DNA of 64,000 nt from positions 1 through 64,000 of the forward strand of contig NZ_JACIDJ010000010.1 in the NCBI RefSeq assembly GCF_014196305.1, written 5' to 3'. Source of the DNA: Roseococcus suduntuyensis. Lineage in GTDB: Bacteria > Pseudomonadota > Alphaproteobacteria > Acetobacterales > Acetobacteraceae. A program made the translations under genes and the position numbers. Below the pieces are notes generated by a model. It had not been told where the DNA came from. It worked only from the letters and a program-made list of their open reading frames with translations, and did no database searches. Position 1 is the first letter of the stretch. Every line of letters starts with the position of its first letter. Of this stretch, positions 8,079-17,219 are shown one piece after another.

Positions 8079-9671
8079 CTAAGCGATCAGCGCCAGGACT
8101 TCGTCGGCCCCGGCGATTTCCTGGCAATGCGCCACGGCGCGGGGCAGCAGCCGCGCCATGTAGAAACCCGCGATGGGGCCATAGGCGACGTCCAGCCGGG
8201 CGGCACGGGCGAGCTGTGCCGCGCCCAGGAACCAACCACAGGCTTCGAGATAGGCGGTGGCGGTCGCCGCCACCTCGGCCGGGCCGGCGCTCAGGATGCG
8301 GCGCGTCGCCCCCTCCAGCGCCTCGGCGGCGGGGGCGAGGCGCGCATCCTCGGCCACGGCGGCGGCCAGCATGGCGCGCAGCGTGGCCCCCTGGTCGCGC
8401 GGCAGCTTGCGGGTGACGAGGTCCAGCGCCTGGATGCCGTTCGTGCCCTCATAAATGGGGCAGATACGCGAATCGCGCAGCACCTGGGCGGCGCCCGTGT
8501 CCTCCACGAAGCCCATGCCGCCATGCACCTGCACGCCGAGCGAGGCCGCGGCCACGCCCCGGTCCGTGCACCAGGCCTTCACGATGGGGGTGAGCAGCGC
8601 GAGCTTCTCCTCCGCCCCCGTCACGCCGGCACGCGCCGCATCGGCGGCCACGCAGGCTTCCAAGGCCAGGAACCTTCCGGCCAGCGTGGTCGCGCGCATC
8701 TCCGCCAGCATCCGCGCCACATCGGGGTGGCGGGCGATGGGCTTGCCCCCTTGCTCGCGCCCCTCGGCATAGGCGGAGGCGAGGTGTAGGGCGCGCGCCC
8801 CGGCGGCCACCCCCTCGATCCCCACCTGGAGGCGGGCATTGTTCATCATGGCGAACATGGCGGGCAGGCCGCGATGGGGCTCGCCGATCAGCTCCGCCTC
8901 CGCCCCCTCGAACAGCATGATGCAGGTGGGCGAGGCATGGATGCCCAGCTTGCGCTCGATCCCGCCGCAGCGCACCGCGTTGCGGCTTCCATCCGCTTTC
9001 AGCTTCGGGCAGGCGAAGAGCGAAATCCCGCGCGACCCCGCCGGCGCCTCAGGCAGCCGCGCCAGCACCAGATGCAGGGTGTTGGCCGCGAGGTCGTTCT
9101 CGCCATAGGTGATGTAGATCTTCTGGCCGTGCAGGGCGTAGCGCCCGCCCCCCATCGGCTCCGCCCGGGTGCGGACGGTGGAGAGGTCGCTGCCCGCCTG
9201 GGGCTCGGTCAGGCACATGGTGCCGTTCCATTCGCCCGAGACCAGCGGCGGCAGCAGGCGCCCGGCCTGGTCTTCCGTGGCGTGCCGCTCCAGCAGCTCG
9301 ATCGCGCCCCAGGTCAGGGTGGGGCAGAGGCTGAAGGCGTGGTCGGCCGTGGTCAGCAATTCCTTCATGGCGGCCGCCAGCGCGAAGGGCAGGCCCTGGC
9401 CGCCATGGGCCTCGTCGGCCGGCAGGCCCTGCCAGCCGGCCTCGACCCATTTGGCGTAGATGTCGTGATAGGCGGGAGGGCAGCGCACCTCGCCGCCCTC
9501 GAAGCGGGCGCCCTGGCGGTCGGCCTCCAGGCGGTGGGGCTCGACCACGCCCTCGGTGAACTTCCGCATCTCCTCCAGCAGGGCGGCCACGTCGTCGGCG
9601 CCGAGCACATCACCCGGAATGGGATGCAGGCGCGTCAGGGCAAAGCGGATGTCGTCGAGCTGGCTTGTCAT
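8079..9671 (-). CDS. Acyl-CoA dehydrogenase, DmdC/FadE5-like subfamily
   Basis: 530 aa with the three-domain acyl-CoA dehydrogenase fold plus an extra C-terminal domain, longer than the classic ~380-aa enzymes. The TEPQAGSDLS FAD/substrate block lies in the first half. The CPIYEGTNGIQALDL block carries the putative catalytic glutamate, as in 3-methylmercaptopropionyl-CoA dehydrogenase-like proteins. It forms an alpha,beta-double bond on an acyl-CoA, passing electrons to ETF. The physiological substrate is not evident. It is coupled by an ATGA overlap to the upstream oxidase gene. Confidence 0.88.
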   Translation of the reverse strand: MTSQLDDIRFALTRLHPIPGDVLGADDVAALLEEMRKFTEGVVEPHRLEADRQGARFEGGEVRCPPAYHDIYAKWVEAGWQGLPADEAHGGQGLPFALAAAMKELLTTADHAFSLCPTLTWGAIELLERHATEDQAGRLLPPLVSGEWNGTMCLTEPQAGSDLSTVRTRAEPMGGGRYALHGQKIYITYGENDLAANTLHLVLARLPEAPAGSRGISLFACPKLKADGSRNAVRCGGIERKLGIHASPTCIMLFEGAEAELIGEPHRGLPAMFAMMNNARLQVGIEGVAAGARALHLASAYAEGREQGGKPIARHPDVARMLAEMRATTLAGRFLALEACVAADAARAGVTGAEEKLALLTPIVKAWCTDRGVAAASLGVQVHGGMGFVEDTGAAQVLRDSRICPIYEGTNGIQALDLVTRKLPRDQGATLRAMLAAAVAEDARLAPAAEALEGATRRILSAGPAEVAATATAYLEACGWFLGAAQLARAARLDVAYGPIAGFYMARLLPRAVAHCQEIAGADEVLALIA

Positions 9672-10795
9672 GCGGGCAGCCTCTCCTCTCCGGCGGCCCA
9701 GGCCGAGAAGGCCGCCGCGTCCTCGTTGCGCGCGATCGCGCGGGCCAGGCGCAGCCCCAGCACCGCGCCGAACTTGAAGCCATGGCCGGAGAAGCCGCTC
9801 ATCACCCAGGCCCGCGGCGACAGGGGCTCGATGACGAAGCGCTCTTCATCCTCCACATCGTAGAAGCAGTTGGCGCTGTCAACCAACGTGAAGCCGTCCA
9901 GCCCGGGGATGCGGGCGCGGGCGAGGTCCAGGATGCGCGCCACCTCGCGCGGGTCGGCCTCGCGCGTGGGCTCGTCCGGGTCGCCCTGGCGGGAGAAGCT
10001 GTGATCGCCGATCTTGAGCGGGGTGCCGGCCACGGGGGGCACCAGGTAGAAGCCGCCCGTCTCGCCCAGCTCCAGCACCATGGGGGCACGTTCCCACTGG
10101 GGCAGGGTGGCGGCGGGCGGCATCAGGCGCACGATCACCTGCCGCGAGGCGACCACCCGCCCGCCCAGCGCCGGCAGCAGCCGCGGCGCCCAGGGGCCGG
10201 CGGCGACCACCAGCACGTCCGCCGCGCGGGTCGCGCCGTTTTCCAGCGTGATGGCGCCACGGGCCGCGTCCACCGAAATGGCGCGGGCCTGCTCGAACAC
10301 CACGCCCCCTTCGCGCAGATGGTCCGCCAGCGCGCCCACGATCCGCCCGGCCAGCAGCACGCCGCCCAGCGGGCAGAACAGCGCATCGGCCACATGGCCG
10401 CCGGAGAGATAGGGAAAGCGCGCCTCGATCTCGGGCCCTGTCAGGTCCTCGGTCGGGTAGCCGCCGAGCGCCAGCGCGGCGCGGCTGGTGGCGACGCGGG
10501 TGCAGCCCGTCTCGTCAATGCTCAGCACCCCGGTCGGGATGTGCAGAACCTGGCCCAGCTCCGCCCAAAGCTCCTCCCAGGCGGCATAGGCGGCGTCCAC
10601 CATCCGCATGTAGCCGTGCTGCGCGCCATAGCTGTGGCGGATCAACCTGTGGTGGTCCACCGAGGCCCCATGCGGGTTGGGCGGCGTGGCCTGATCCACC
10701 ACCGTGACGGCGAAGCCCTCGCGCCGCAGCCCCCAGGCGGCGCCGAGCCCCATGATTCCGGCGCCGAGGACAAGAGCGGTTGGACGGTTCTGCAT
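9668..10795 (-). CDS. FAD-dependent amine/amino-acid oxidase, sarcosine-oxidase (SoxA/SolA) type
   Basis: 375 aa DAO-superfamily protein. The GAGIMG nucleotide motif is at 11-16. An RLIRHSYG block near residue 60 is typical of monomeric sarcosine or N-methyltryptophan oxidases, where Arg and His flank the covalent flavin region. The C-terminal MSGFSGHGFKFG block also fits. It probably oxidises an N-methyl amino acid or secondary amine, releasing H2O2. The ATG at 10795 is preferred to an in-frame TTG nine bases upstream. Its stop overlaps the acyl-CoA dehydrogenase start. Confidence 0.82.
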   Translation of the reverse strand: MQNRPTALVLGAGIMGLGAAWGLRREGFAVTVVDQATPPNPHGASVDHHRLIRHSYGAQHGYMRMVDAAYAAWEELWAELGQVLHIPTGVLSIDETGCTRVATSRAALALGGYPTEDLTGPEIEARFPYLSGGHVADALFCPLGGVLLAGRIVGALADHLREGGVVFEQARAISVDAARGAITLENGATRAADVLVVAAGPWAPRLLPALGGRVVASRQVIVRLMPPAATLPQWERAPMVLELGETGGFYLVPPVAGTPLKIGDHSFSRQGDPDEPTREADPREVARILDLARARIPGLDGFTLVDSANCFYDVEDEERFVIEPLSPRAWVMSGFSGHGFKFGAVLGLRLARAIARNEDAAAFSAWAAGEERLPA

Positions 10796-10859
10796 TCCAT
10801 CCAACCTAGCGCATTTTCGCCCGTGTCACAGGGGCGTTTAGGGTTCGTTACCCTCCCGG

Positions 10860-11639
10860 TCAGCGTCCCTGCCACTGGGCGGGGCGGCGGGCCAGGAAGG
10901 CCTCCACCCCCTCGGCGAAGTCCCGGCTGGTGAAGCACATCTCCACCAGGTCATCGCCATTGATCTCGCGCAGCGGCGCGCGCAGGCGGCGCAGGGCCTC
11001 CTTGCAGGCGCGCAGCGTCAGCGGGGCATGGCCGGCCACCGTGGCGGCGAGTTCGGCTGCCCGCGCCTGCAGCGCCGCATGGTCGGGCAGGATTTCCGAC
11101 AGCAGCCCCCAGGCCTTCATCTCCTCCGCCTCGATCAGGCGCGAGGTGTAGACCAGGTCCATCACCCGCGTCGGCCCGATCATGGTGGAGAGCCGCGCGA
11201 AATTGGCCATGGAGAGCGTGTTGCCCAGCGTCCGCGCGATGGGGAAGCCATAGCGCGCATTGGCCGCGCCGATGCGCAGGTCGCACACCGCCGCGATCCC
11301 CGCGCCACCCCCGGTGCAGGCGCCGGCGATGGCCGCGATGGTGGGTTTGATGCAGGTCTCGAGCGCCGTCATGATGCGATCGATCTTTTCCTCATAGGCC
11401 AGGGCATCCTCGGCCGTGCGGAAATTCGTGAACTGGCTGATGTCGGTGCCGGCGGCGAAGGCCTTCTCGCCCGCGCCGGTGATGACGATGGCCTTGATGG
11501 CGTCGTCCGTGTTGGCCTGCGTGGCCAGCTTGGCCAGGCCCTCATACATCTCGAAGGTCATGGCGTTGCGCGCCTGGGGGCGGTTCAGGGTCACGAAGGC
11601 GATCCCGTCCCGGTGCTCGATCAACAATTCATCCGACAT
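10860..11639 (-). CDS. Enoyl-CoA hydratase/isomerase family protein
   Basis: 259 aa crotonase-fold protein. The LNRPQARNAM N-terminal block, AAGTDISQF and GACTGGGAGI supply the oxyanion hole for a CoA thioester. The Glu pair of classic hydratases is not obvious (the region reads TLGNTLSMANF), so isomerase, hydrolase or another crotonase chemistry is possible. It is divergent from the CoA-transferase at 11729, with 89 bases between the starts. The two may act on the same CoA ester. Confidence 0.85.
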   Translation of the reverse strand: MSDELLIEHRDGIAFVTLNRPQARNAMTFEMYEGLAKLATQANTDDAIKAIVITGAGEKAFAAGTDISQFTNFRTAEDALAYEEKIDRIMTALETCIKPTIAAIAGACTGGGAGIAAVCDLRIGAANARYGFPIARTLGNTLSMANFARLSTMIGPTRVMDLVYTSRLIEAEEMKAWGLLSEILPDHAALQARAAELAATVAGHAPLTLRACKEALRRLRAPLREINGDDLVEMCFTSRDFAEGVEAFLARRPAQWQGR

Positions 11640-11728
11640 GTGTCGTCCCTCCGATTTCCTGCGGCAGGGTTGCAGCGAAAGCCGCGGGGTGGAAGATGCG
11701 CACGCGCAGTCGCCAGGGGACCCATGCC

Positions 11729-12901
11729 ATGATGCCGCTTTCCCGTTTCACCGTGCTCGATCTCACCCGCGTCCGTTCGGGGCCCACCTGCGTGCGGCAG
11801 CTGGCCGACTGGGGCGCCAATGTCATCAAGGTCGAGGCGACCGACGAGGTGGACACCGGCAAAGGTCTGGGCGGCGAACGCCATGGCCCGGACTTCCAGC
11901 TGGTGCACCGCAACAAGCGCGGCATCACGCTGAACCTGAAGTCCGAGGAGGGGCGGGCCACCTTCCACCGCCTCGTCGCCAAGGCCGATGTGGTGGTGGA
12001 GAACTACCGCCCCGACGTGAAGAACCGCCTGGGCGTGGATTACGAGACCCTGTCCGCCATCAACCCGCGCATCGTGCTGGGTTCGATCAGCGGCTTCGGC
12101 CAGACCGGCCCCTATGCCAAGCGACCGGGCTTCGACCAGATCGCCCAGGGGATGGGCGGGCTGATGAGCGTGACGGGCCTGCCCGGCCAGGGCCCCGTGC
12201 GCGCCGGCATCCCGGTGGCGGACCTCACGGCCGGCCTCTACTGCGCGCTGGGCATCATGGTGGCGCTGCTGGAGCGCGAGGCGACGGGCAAGGGCCGCTG
12301 GGTCCACACCTCGCTGCTGGAGGCCATGATCGCGATGATGGACTTCCAGGCCACCCGCTGGACCATGGCGGGCGAGGTGCCGCCCCAGGCCGGCAACGAC
12401 CATCCGACGACCGTGCCCACAGGCCTCTTCACCACCACCGATGGCGTGGTGAACCTGGCCGGCGGCGGCCAGCAGATGTGGGAACGGATTATCTCCGTCC
12501 TCGGCATCCAGGAGGAGGCCAAGGACCCCGACGTGGCCAACGACAAGCTGCGCTCGAAGAATCGCGCCAAGACCAACGCCATGCTGCAGGCCGTGATCGG
12601 CACCAACACCAGCGCGCATTGGGTGGCCGAGTTCAACAAGGCCGGCGTGCCTTGCGGCCCCGTCTATTCCATGGACCAGGTCTTCGCCGATGAGCAGGTG
12701 AAGCATCTGGGCGTGGCCATGCCCGTGCAGCACCCGCAGCTGGGCGAGATCACGCTGGTCCGCGCGCCCATGCAGATCGAGGGCGTGGAATGCGCCCGCA
12801 ACCCCACGCCCGAGCGCGGCCAGCACACGGATGAGGTGCTGGCGGAATTCGGCTTCACCGCGGAGGAAATCGCGCAGCTGCGTTCCAAGAGGGCCATTTG
12901 A
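11729..12901 (+). CDS. Family III CoA-transferase (CaiB/BaiF type)
   Basis: 390 aa. Family III transferases move CoA between carboxylic acids through an aspartyl-CoA thioester. The expected catalytic Asp is D165 in the VADLTAGLYCALGI block. The N-terminal LDLTRVRSGPTCVRQLADWGA and GSISGFGQTGPY blocks are diagnostic. The ATG at 11729 was chosen because AGGGGA at 11715-11720 gives well-placed ribosome binding; longer in-frame starts lack family similarity. The methyltransferase gene overlaps its stop. Confidence 0.9.
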   Translation: MMPLSRFTVLDLTRVRSGPTCVRQLADWGANVIKVEATDEVDTGKGLGGERHGPDFQLVHRNKRGITLNLKSEEGRATFHRLVAKADVVVENYRPDVKNRLGVDYETLSAINPRIVLGSISGFGQTGPYAKRPGFDQIAQGMGGLMSVTGLPGQGPVRAGIPVADLTAGLYCALGIMVALLEREATGKGRWVHTSLLEAMIAMMDFQATRWTMAGEVPPQAGNDHPTTVPTGLFTTTDGVVNLAGGGQQMWERIISVLGIQEEAKDPDVANDKLRSKNRAKTNAMLQAVIGTNTSAHWVAEFNKAGVPCGPVYSMDQVFADEQVKHLGVAMPVQHPQLGEITLVRAPMQIEGVECARNPTPERGQHTDEVLAEFGFTAEEIAQLRSKRAI

Positions 12902-13521
12902 GCGTCTCCGGCAGCGCGGGCTACGCGGTAGAGGCGGACACGCTCGCCCGCCTCTACGAGAGCGTGCCCTTCGCCCGCGCGCAGGCCCATTTGCTTCCCT
13001 TCCTGCCTTCGCCCCCGGCCGATGTGCTCGATGTCGGGGCCGGCACGGGGCGGGACGCGGCGGGGCTCACCGCGATGGGCCACCATGTTACGGCCGTGGA
13101 GCCGACGGCCGAGATGCGGGAACACGGCCAAGCGCTGCATGCGTCGCAGGCCATCTCCTGGGTGGAGGATTCCCTGCCGGAGCTCGCCCGGCTGCCTGGG
13201 GAGGCCGCCTTCGATGCGGTCCTGGCCACGGCGGTTTGGATGCACCTCGACGGCGCGGAGCGGTCGCGTGGCATGCCGCGCGTGGCCGCGCTGCTGCGAA
13301 GCGGGGGTATCTTCGCGCTGACGCTGCGCCACGGCCCCGTCCCGGCGGGGCGCCACATGTTCGAGGTGAACGCGGAGGAGACCATCGCGCTCGCGGAAGC
13401 CTCGGGCCTCGTCTGCGCGTATCGCGAGGAGGCCAAGGATGGATTGCGGCGTGCCAATGTCACCTGGGACCGGCTGATCTTCCGCAAGCGCGCGGCGCAG
13501 AACGTCACCAGCCAGAGATGA
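12898..13521 (+). CDS. Class I SAM-dependent methyltransferase
   Basis: 207 aa. SAM-binding motif I is VLDVGAGTGRD at about 43-53 and motif II-like acidic residues (VEP) follow near 75. The protein matches small methyltransferase-11/25 domain enzymes. It starts with TTG inside the stop of the CoA-transferase (TTGA overlap), so it is probably translated by coupling at lower yield. Substrate unknown. Nothing in the sequence shows whether a small molecule or a macromolecule is methylated. Confidence 0.8.
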   Translation: MSVSGSAGYAVEADTLARLYESVPFARAQAHLLPFLPSPPADVLDVGAGTGRDAAGLTAMGHHVTAVEPTAEMREHGQALHASQAISWVEDSLPELARLPGEAAFDAVLATAVWMHLDGAERSRGMPRVAALLRSGGIFALTLRHGPVPAGRHMFEVNAEETIALAEASGLVCAYREEAKDGLRRANVTWDRLIFRKRAAQNVTSQR

Positions 13522-13528
13522 GGCACTC

Positions 13529-14704
13529 GTGAAGATCACCAGCATACGCCAGGGCGTGGTGCCCATCAGCAGCAGCATCGCCAACGCCTATATCGACTTC
13601 TCGAAGATGACGGCGAGCGTGGTCGCCGTCACCGTCGAATCCGGCGATGGCCGCAGCGCGACCGGCTATGGCTTCAACTCCAATGGCCGCTATGCCCAGC
13701 CCGGATTGCTGGCCGAGCGCTTCATCCCGCGCCTTGAAGCCGTGGGCGAACTCCCCGCCCATGCCGATGGCGGCTTCGACCCCATCCCCGCCTGGACGGC
13801 GATGATGAAGAACGAGAAGCCCGGCGGCCATGGCGACCGTTCCGTGGCCGTCGGCGTGCTCGACATGGCGCTGTGGGACGCGGCGGCGAAGCTCGCCCAG
13901 GTGCCGCTGTGGAAGCTGCTGGCCGACCGCTACAACCAGGGCCGCGCCGATGAGCAGGCCTGGATCTATGCCGCCGGCGGCTACTACCAGCCTGGCAAGG
14001 ACGTGGATGCGCTGGTCGAGGAGATGAAGCGCTATCTCGGCCTCGGCTACTCGGTCGTGAAGATGAAGATCGGCGGCAGCCCCGGCATGGGGCTGCGCGA
14101 GGCGCTGCTGCTGGACCTCCAGCGCATCGAGGCCGTGCTGAAGCTGCTGGACGGGCAGGGGCACCGCCTCTGCGTGGACGTGAACGGGCGCTTTGGTTTG
14201 CACGCCGCACTCAGTTACGGCGCCGCCATCCAGGGCTTCGGCCTGCGCTGGTATGAGGAACCGCTGGACCCGCTGGACTACAGCACCCATGCGACGCTGG
14301 CCGAGCACTACGCGCCCCCGCTCGCCACCGGCGAGAATCTGTTCTCCATGCTGGATGCCCGCAACCTGATCCGCCACGGCGGGCTGCGGCCCGACCGTGA
14401 CGTGCTGCAATTCGACCCGGCGCTGTCCTATGGCCTGGTGGAATACCTCCGCACGCTGGAGATGCTGCGCGAGCACGGCTGGTCGCCCCGCCGCTGCGTG
14501 CCGCATGGCGGGCACCAGTTCGCGCTGAACATCGCGGTGGGCCTGGGCCTGGGCGGCAATGAAAGCTACCCGGAAGTCTTCGCGCCCTTCGGCGGCTTCG
14601 CCGACAGCACGCCCGTCGAGAACAGCCGCATCCGCATGCCCGACATCCCGGGCATCGGCTTCGAGGCCAAGTCCGACCTCCACGCCGTGCTGCGCGACCT
14701 CTGA
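13529..14704 (+). CDS. tarD: D(-)-tartrate dehydratase (enolase superfamily)
   Basis: 391 aa. It removes water from D-tartrate to give oxaloacetate in a Mg2+-dependent reaction. Residues expected from Bradyrhizobium TarD are present: NEKPGGHGDRSVAVG near 95-109, the catalytic KMK motif at 178-180, metal ligands D217, E243/E244 and E269, and the VPHGGHQ His block at 324-330. Similarity to remembered TarD sequence is continuous along the length. The start is GTG seven bases after the preceding stop. mobB and moeA follow closely, which is co-location rather than a known functional link. Confidence 0.88.
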   Translation: MKITSIRQGVVPISSSIANAYIDFSKMTASVVAVTVESGDGRSATGYGFNSNGRYAQPGLLAERFIPRLEAVGELPAHADGGFDPIPAWTAMMKNEKPGGHGDRSVAVGVLDMALWDAAAKLAQVPLWKLLADRYNQGRADEQAWIYAAGGYYQPGKDVDALVEEMKRYLGLGYSVVKMKIGGSPGMGLREALLLDLQRIEAVLKLLDGQGHRLCVDVNGRFGLHAALSYGAAIQGFGLRWYEEPLDPLDYSTHATLAEHYAPPLATGENLFSMLDARNLIRHGGLRPDRDVLQFDPALSYGLVEYLRTLEMLREHGWSPRRCVPHGGHQFALNIAVGLGLGGNESYPEVFAPFGGFADSTPVENSRIRMPDIPGIGFEAKSDLHAVLRDL

Positions 14705-14710
14705 GGCCCC

Positions 14711-15217
14711 ATGCGCGTGATCGGCTTCGCCGGCTGGAGCGGCGCCGGCAAGACCACGCTGGTCACGCGCCTCATTCCCTTTCTGGCGGGGCAGGGGGTG
14801 ACGGTCTCCACCATCAAGCACGCGCATAGCCGCTTCGACCTGGACCGGCCGGGCAAGGATTCGCATGCCCATCGGGAGGCCGGGGCGGCGCAGGTGCTGC
14901 TCGCCTCCTCGCAACGCTGGGCCTTGCTGACCGAGCTTCGCGGCGCGCCGGAGCCGGAACTGCCCGAATTGCTGGCGCAGCTCGCCCCCGTGGACCTGGT
15001 GCTGGTGGAGGGCTTCAAGTCCGGCCCGCATCCGCGCATCGAAGTGCATCGGGCGGCGCTGGGCCAGCCCTTCCTCTATCCCGACCACACCGGCATCGTG
15101 GCGCTGGCGAGCGATGCGCCCCCACCCCCCGGCGCGCCCCAGCACCTTTCCCTGGACGACATTCCGGCCATCGGCGCCGCCGCACTTCGCCTCGCGGTGC
15201 CGCGCGCGGCGCTGTAA
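14711..15217 (+). CDS. mobB: Molybdopterin-guanine dinucleotide biosynthesis protein MobB
   Basis: 168 aa P-loop GTPase. Walker A is GWSGAGKT at residues 8-15. The STIKHAHSRFDLDRPGKDSH block and the VDLVLVEGFK segment are hallmarks of MobB. It assists MobA in attaching GMP to molybdopterin. It lies six bases after tarD and ten before moeA, so the three are probably co-transcribed. No MobA or molybdoenzyme is present in the window. Confidence 0.92.
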   Translation: MRVIGFAGWSGAGKTTLVTRLIPFLAGQGVTVSTIKHAHSRFDLDRPGKDSHAHREAGAAQVLLASSQRWALLTELRGAPEPELPELLAQLAPVDLVLVEGFKSGPHPRIEVHRAALGQPFLYPDHTGIVALASDAPPPPGAPQHLSLDDIPAIGAAALRLAVPRAAL

Positions 15218-15227
15218 CCTGCGCGGC

Positions 15228-16436
15228 ATGGCGCTTCCTGACGACTGCTTCGCGCTGGATGATTCCCCGCTGACGGTCGAGGCCGCGCAGGCGCTGATCG
15301 CCGCGCGCGTCACCCCGCGCGGCGGCGAGGAATGGGTGCCGCTCGCCGCCGCGCTGGGCCGCGTGCTGGCGCGGCCGCTCTACGCTACCACGCCCCTGCC
15401 GCCCTTCACCAATGCCGCGCTGGATGGCTACGCCTTCCGCCACCCGGCCACGGCTCCGCTGCCCATCACGACGCGCATCACGGCCGGGCAGGGGGTTGGC
15501 GCGCTGGCCCCCGGCACCGCCGCACGCATCTTCACCGGCGCCGCCCTGCCCAAGGGCGCGGACACGGTGCTGATGCAGGAGGCGGCGCGGATCATGGACG
15601 GCGCGCTGCATGTGCCACCCGGCCTCGCCCCTGGCGCCAACACGCGCCGGGCGGGCGAGGAACTCGCTATGGGCGCGGAGGCGCTGCCCGCGGGCCGTCG
15701 CCTGCGCGCCCCCGAGATCGGGCTGGCCGCCGCCCTCGGCGCCGCGACCCTGCCCGTGCGGCCCCTGCTGCGCGTGGGCGTCTTCTCCACGGGCGATGAG
15801 CTGGTCGCGCCCGGCCAGCCCCTCGGCCCTGCCCGGACGCATGACAGCAACCGCTTCACCCTGATGGCGCTGCTGGCCGCGCTGCCGGTGCTGGTGACGG
15901 ATTTCGGCATCCTGCGCGATGACGCCACCGAAACCCGCCGCGCCCTCAGCGCCGCCGCCGAAAGCCAGGACCTGCTGCTGACCTCGGGCGGCGTCTCGGC
16001 GGGCGAGGCCGACCATGTGCGGGCGAGCCTGGGCCGCCTCGACTTCTGGCGTCTCGCCGTGAAACCCGGGCGACCGGCCGTGATGGGCATGGTGGCGGGC
16101 ACGCCGCTGCTGGGCCTGCCCGGCAACCCCGTGGCGGCGGTGGTGGCCTTCCTGCACCTGGCGCGCCCCTTGGTGCTGCGCCTGGCGGGCGCGGAGGCCG
16201 AGACGTTGCCGCGCCTGAGCGCCATCGCCGGCTTCCACCACACGAAGCGGCCCGGCCGCCGCGAGTATCTGCGTGTCTCCCTGCGCGACGGCATCGCGGA
16301 AAAATTCCCGCGCGAAGGTTCGGCCTGGCTCACCTCGCTCACGCAATCCGACGCGCTGGCCGAACTGCCCGAGGCGCTGGAACTGGTCCGCCCCGGAGAT
16401 GCGCTGCGCCTCCTCCCCTTCCAGGGGATTTTCTGA
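15228..16436 (+). CDS. moeA: Molybdopterin molybdenumtransferase MoeA
   Basis: 402 aa, normal length. MoeA inserts molybdate into adenylylated molybdopterin. Diagnostic blocks are FTNAALDGYAF, GTAARIFTGAALPKGADTVLMQE, VGVFSTGDEL, LTSGGVSAGEADH and the LGLPGNPVAAVV loop. The ATG at 15228 follows the mobB stop by ten bases; an earlier in-frame codon would overlap mobB and lacks MoeA similarity. It belongs with mobB to molybdenum-cofactor synthesis in the cytoplasm. Confidence 0.94.
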   Translation: MALPDDCFALDDSPLTVEAAQALIAARVTPRGGEEWVPLAAALGRVLARPLYATTPLPPFTNAALDGYAFRHPATAPLPITTRITAGQGVGALAPGTAARIFTGAALPKGADTVLMQEAARIMDGALHVPPGLAPGANTRRAGEELAMGAEALPAGRRLRAPEIGLAAALGAATLPVRPLLRVGVFSTGDELVAPGQPLGPARTHDSNRFTLMALLAALPVLVTDFGILRDDATETRRALSAAAESQDLLLTSGGVSAGEADHVRASLGRLDFWRLAVKPGRPAVMGMVAGTPLLGLPGNPVAAVVAFLHLARPLVLRLAGAEAETLPRLSAIAGFHHTKRPGRREYLRVSLRDGIAEKFPREGSAWLTSLTQSDALAELPEALELVRPGDALRLLPFQGIF

Positions 16437-16466
16437 CAGGCTCGCCCGAGACCCGGAGGAAACCGC

Positions 16467-17219
16467 ATGACCGACCACGTCCAGACCGCGCGCGAGGGCG
16501 CGGTGCTGACCATCCGCCTGAACCGCCCCGACAAGAAGAACGCGCTCACGCGCGAGATGTATGGCGCCATGGGCAACGCCCTGCGCGCGGCGGCGGGCGA
16601 CGACGCCGTGCGCGTCATCCTGCTGGCGGGCGGCGCCGACTTCACCGCGGGCAATGACATCGCGGACTTCGCCAGCGCGGGCGAGCGCAAGCCGGGCGAC
16701 CCGGGTGCGGCCTTCGAATTCCTGGAAGCCCTGGTCGCCACGACCAAGCCCGTGGTGGCCGCGGTGCGCGGCAACGCCGTGGGCATCGGCACCACCATGC
16801 TGCTGCATTGCGACGTGGTGGTGGCCAGCACCACCGCCCGGCTGATGATGCCCTTCACGAAGCTGGCCCTGGTGCCGGAGGCCGGGTCCTCCTTCCTGCT
16901 GCCGCTGCGCGTGGGACCCGCGCGGGCGAACTGGTGGCTGCTGTCAGGTGCCGCCTTCAGCGGCGCCGAGGCGGCGGAAGCCGGCCTCGCCACACGCGCC
17001 GTCGAGGATGGCGCGGTGGAGGCCGCCGCCGCCGAGATGGCCGCGGCCCTGGCCGCCCTGCCGCCCGGTTCGGTTCAGGAATCCAAGCGCCTCATCAAGG
17101 CCCCGCACGCCGAGGCGCTGCGCGCGGTGATGGCGGCCGAGCGCGTCGCCTTCGGTGAGCGCCTGCGCAGCGAGGAGGCGCAGGCCGCCTTCGCCGGCTT
17201 CCTCAAGCGCAAGGGTTGA
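16467..17219 (+). CDS. Enoyl-CoA hydratase/isomerase family protein
   Basis: 250 aa crotonase-fold enzyme. RLNRPDKKNALTREM, AGGADFTAGNDIADF and AVRGNAVGIGTTMLLHCD are the CoA-binding and oxyanion-hole blocks. An alternative catalytic role such as delta3-delta2-enoyl-CoA isomerase is plausible because the region after the oxyanion hole reads LVPEAGSSFLLP, with one retained Glu. A clear GGAGG Shine-Dalgarno sits at about 16455. Its last 17 bases overlap the 3' end of the convergent oxidoreductase gene. Confidence 0.87.
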   Translation: MTDHVQTAREGAVLTIRLNRPDKKNALTREMYGAMGNALRAAAGDDAVRVILLAGGADFTAGNDIADFASAGERKPGDPGAAFEFLEALVATTKPVVAAVRGNAVGIGTTMLLHCDVVVASTTARLMMPFTKLALVPEAGSSFLLPLRVGPARANWWLLSGAAFSGAEAAEAGLATRAVEDGAVEAAAAEMAAALAALPPGSVQESKRLIKAPHAEALRAVMAAERVAFGERLRSEEAQAAFAGFLKRKG

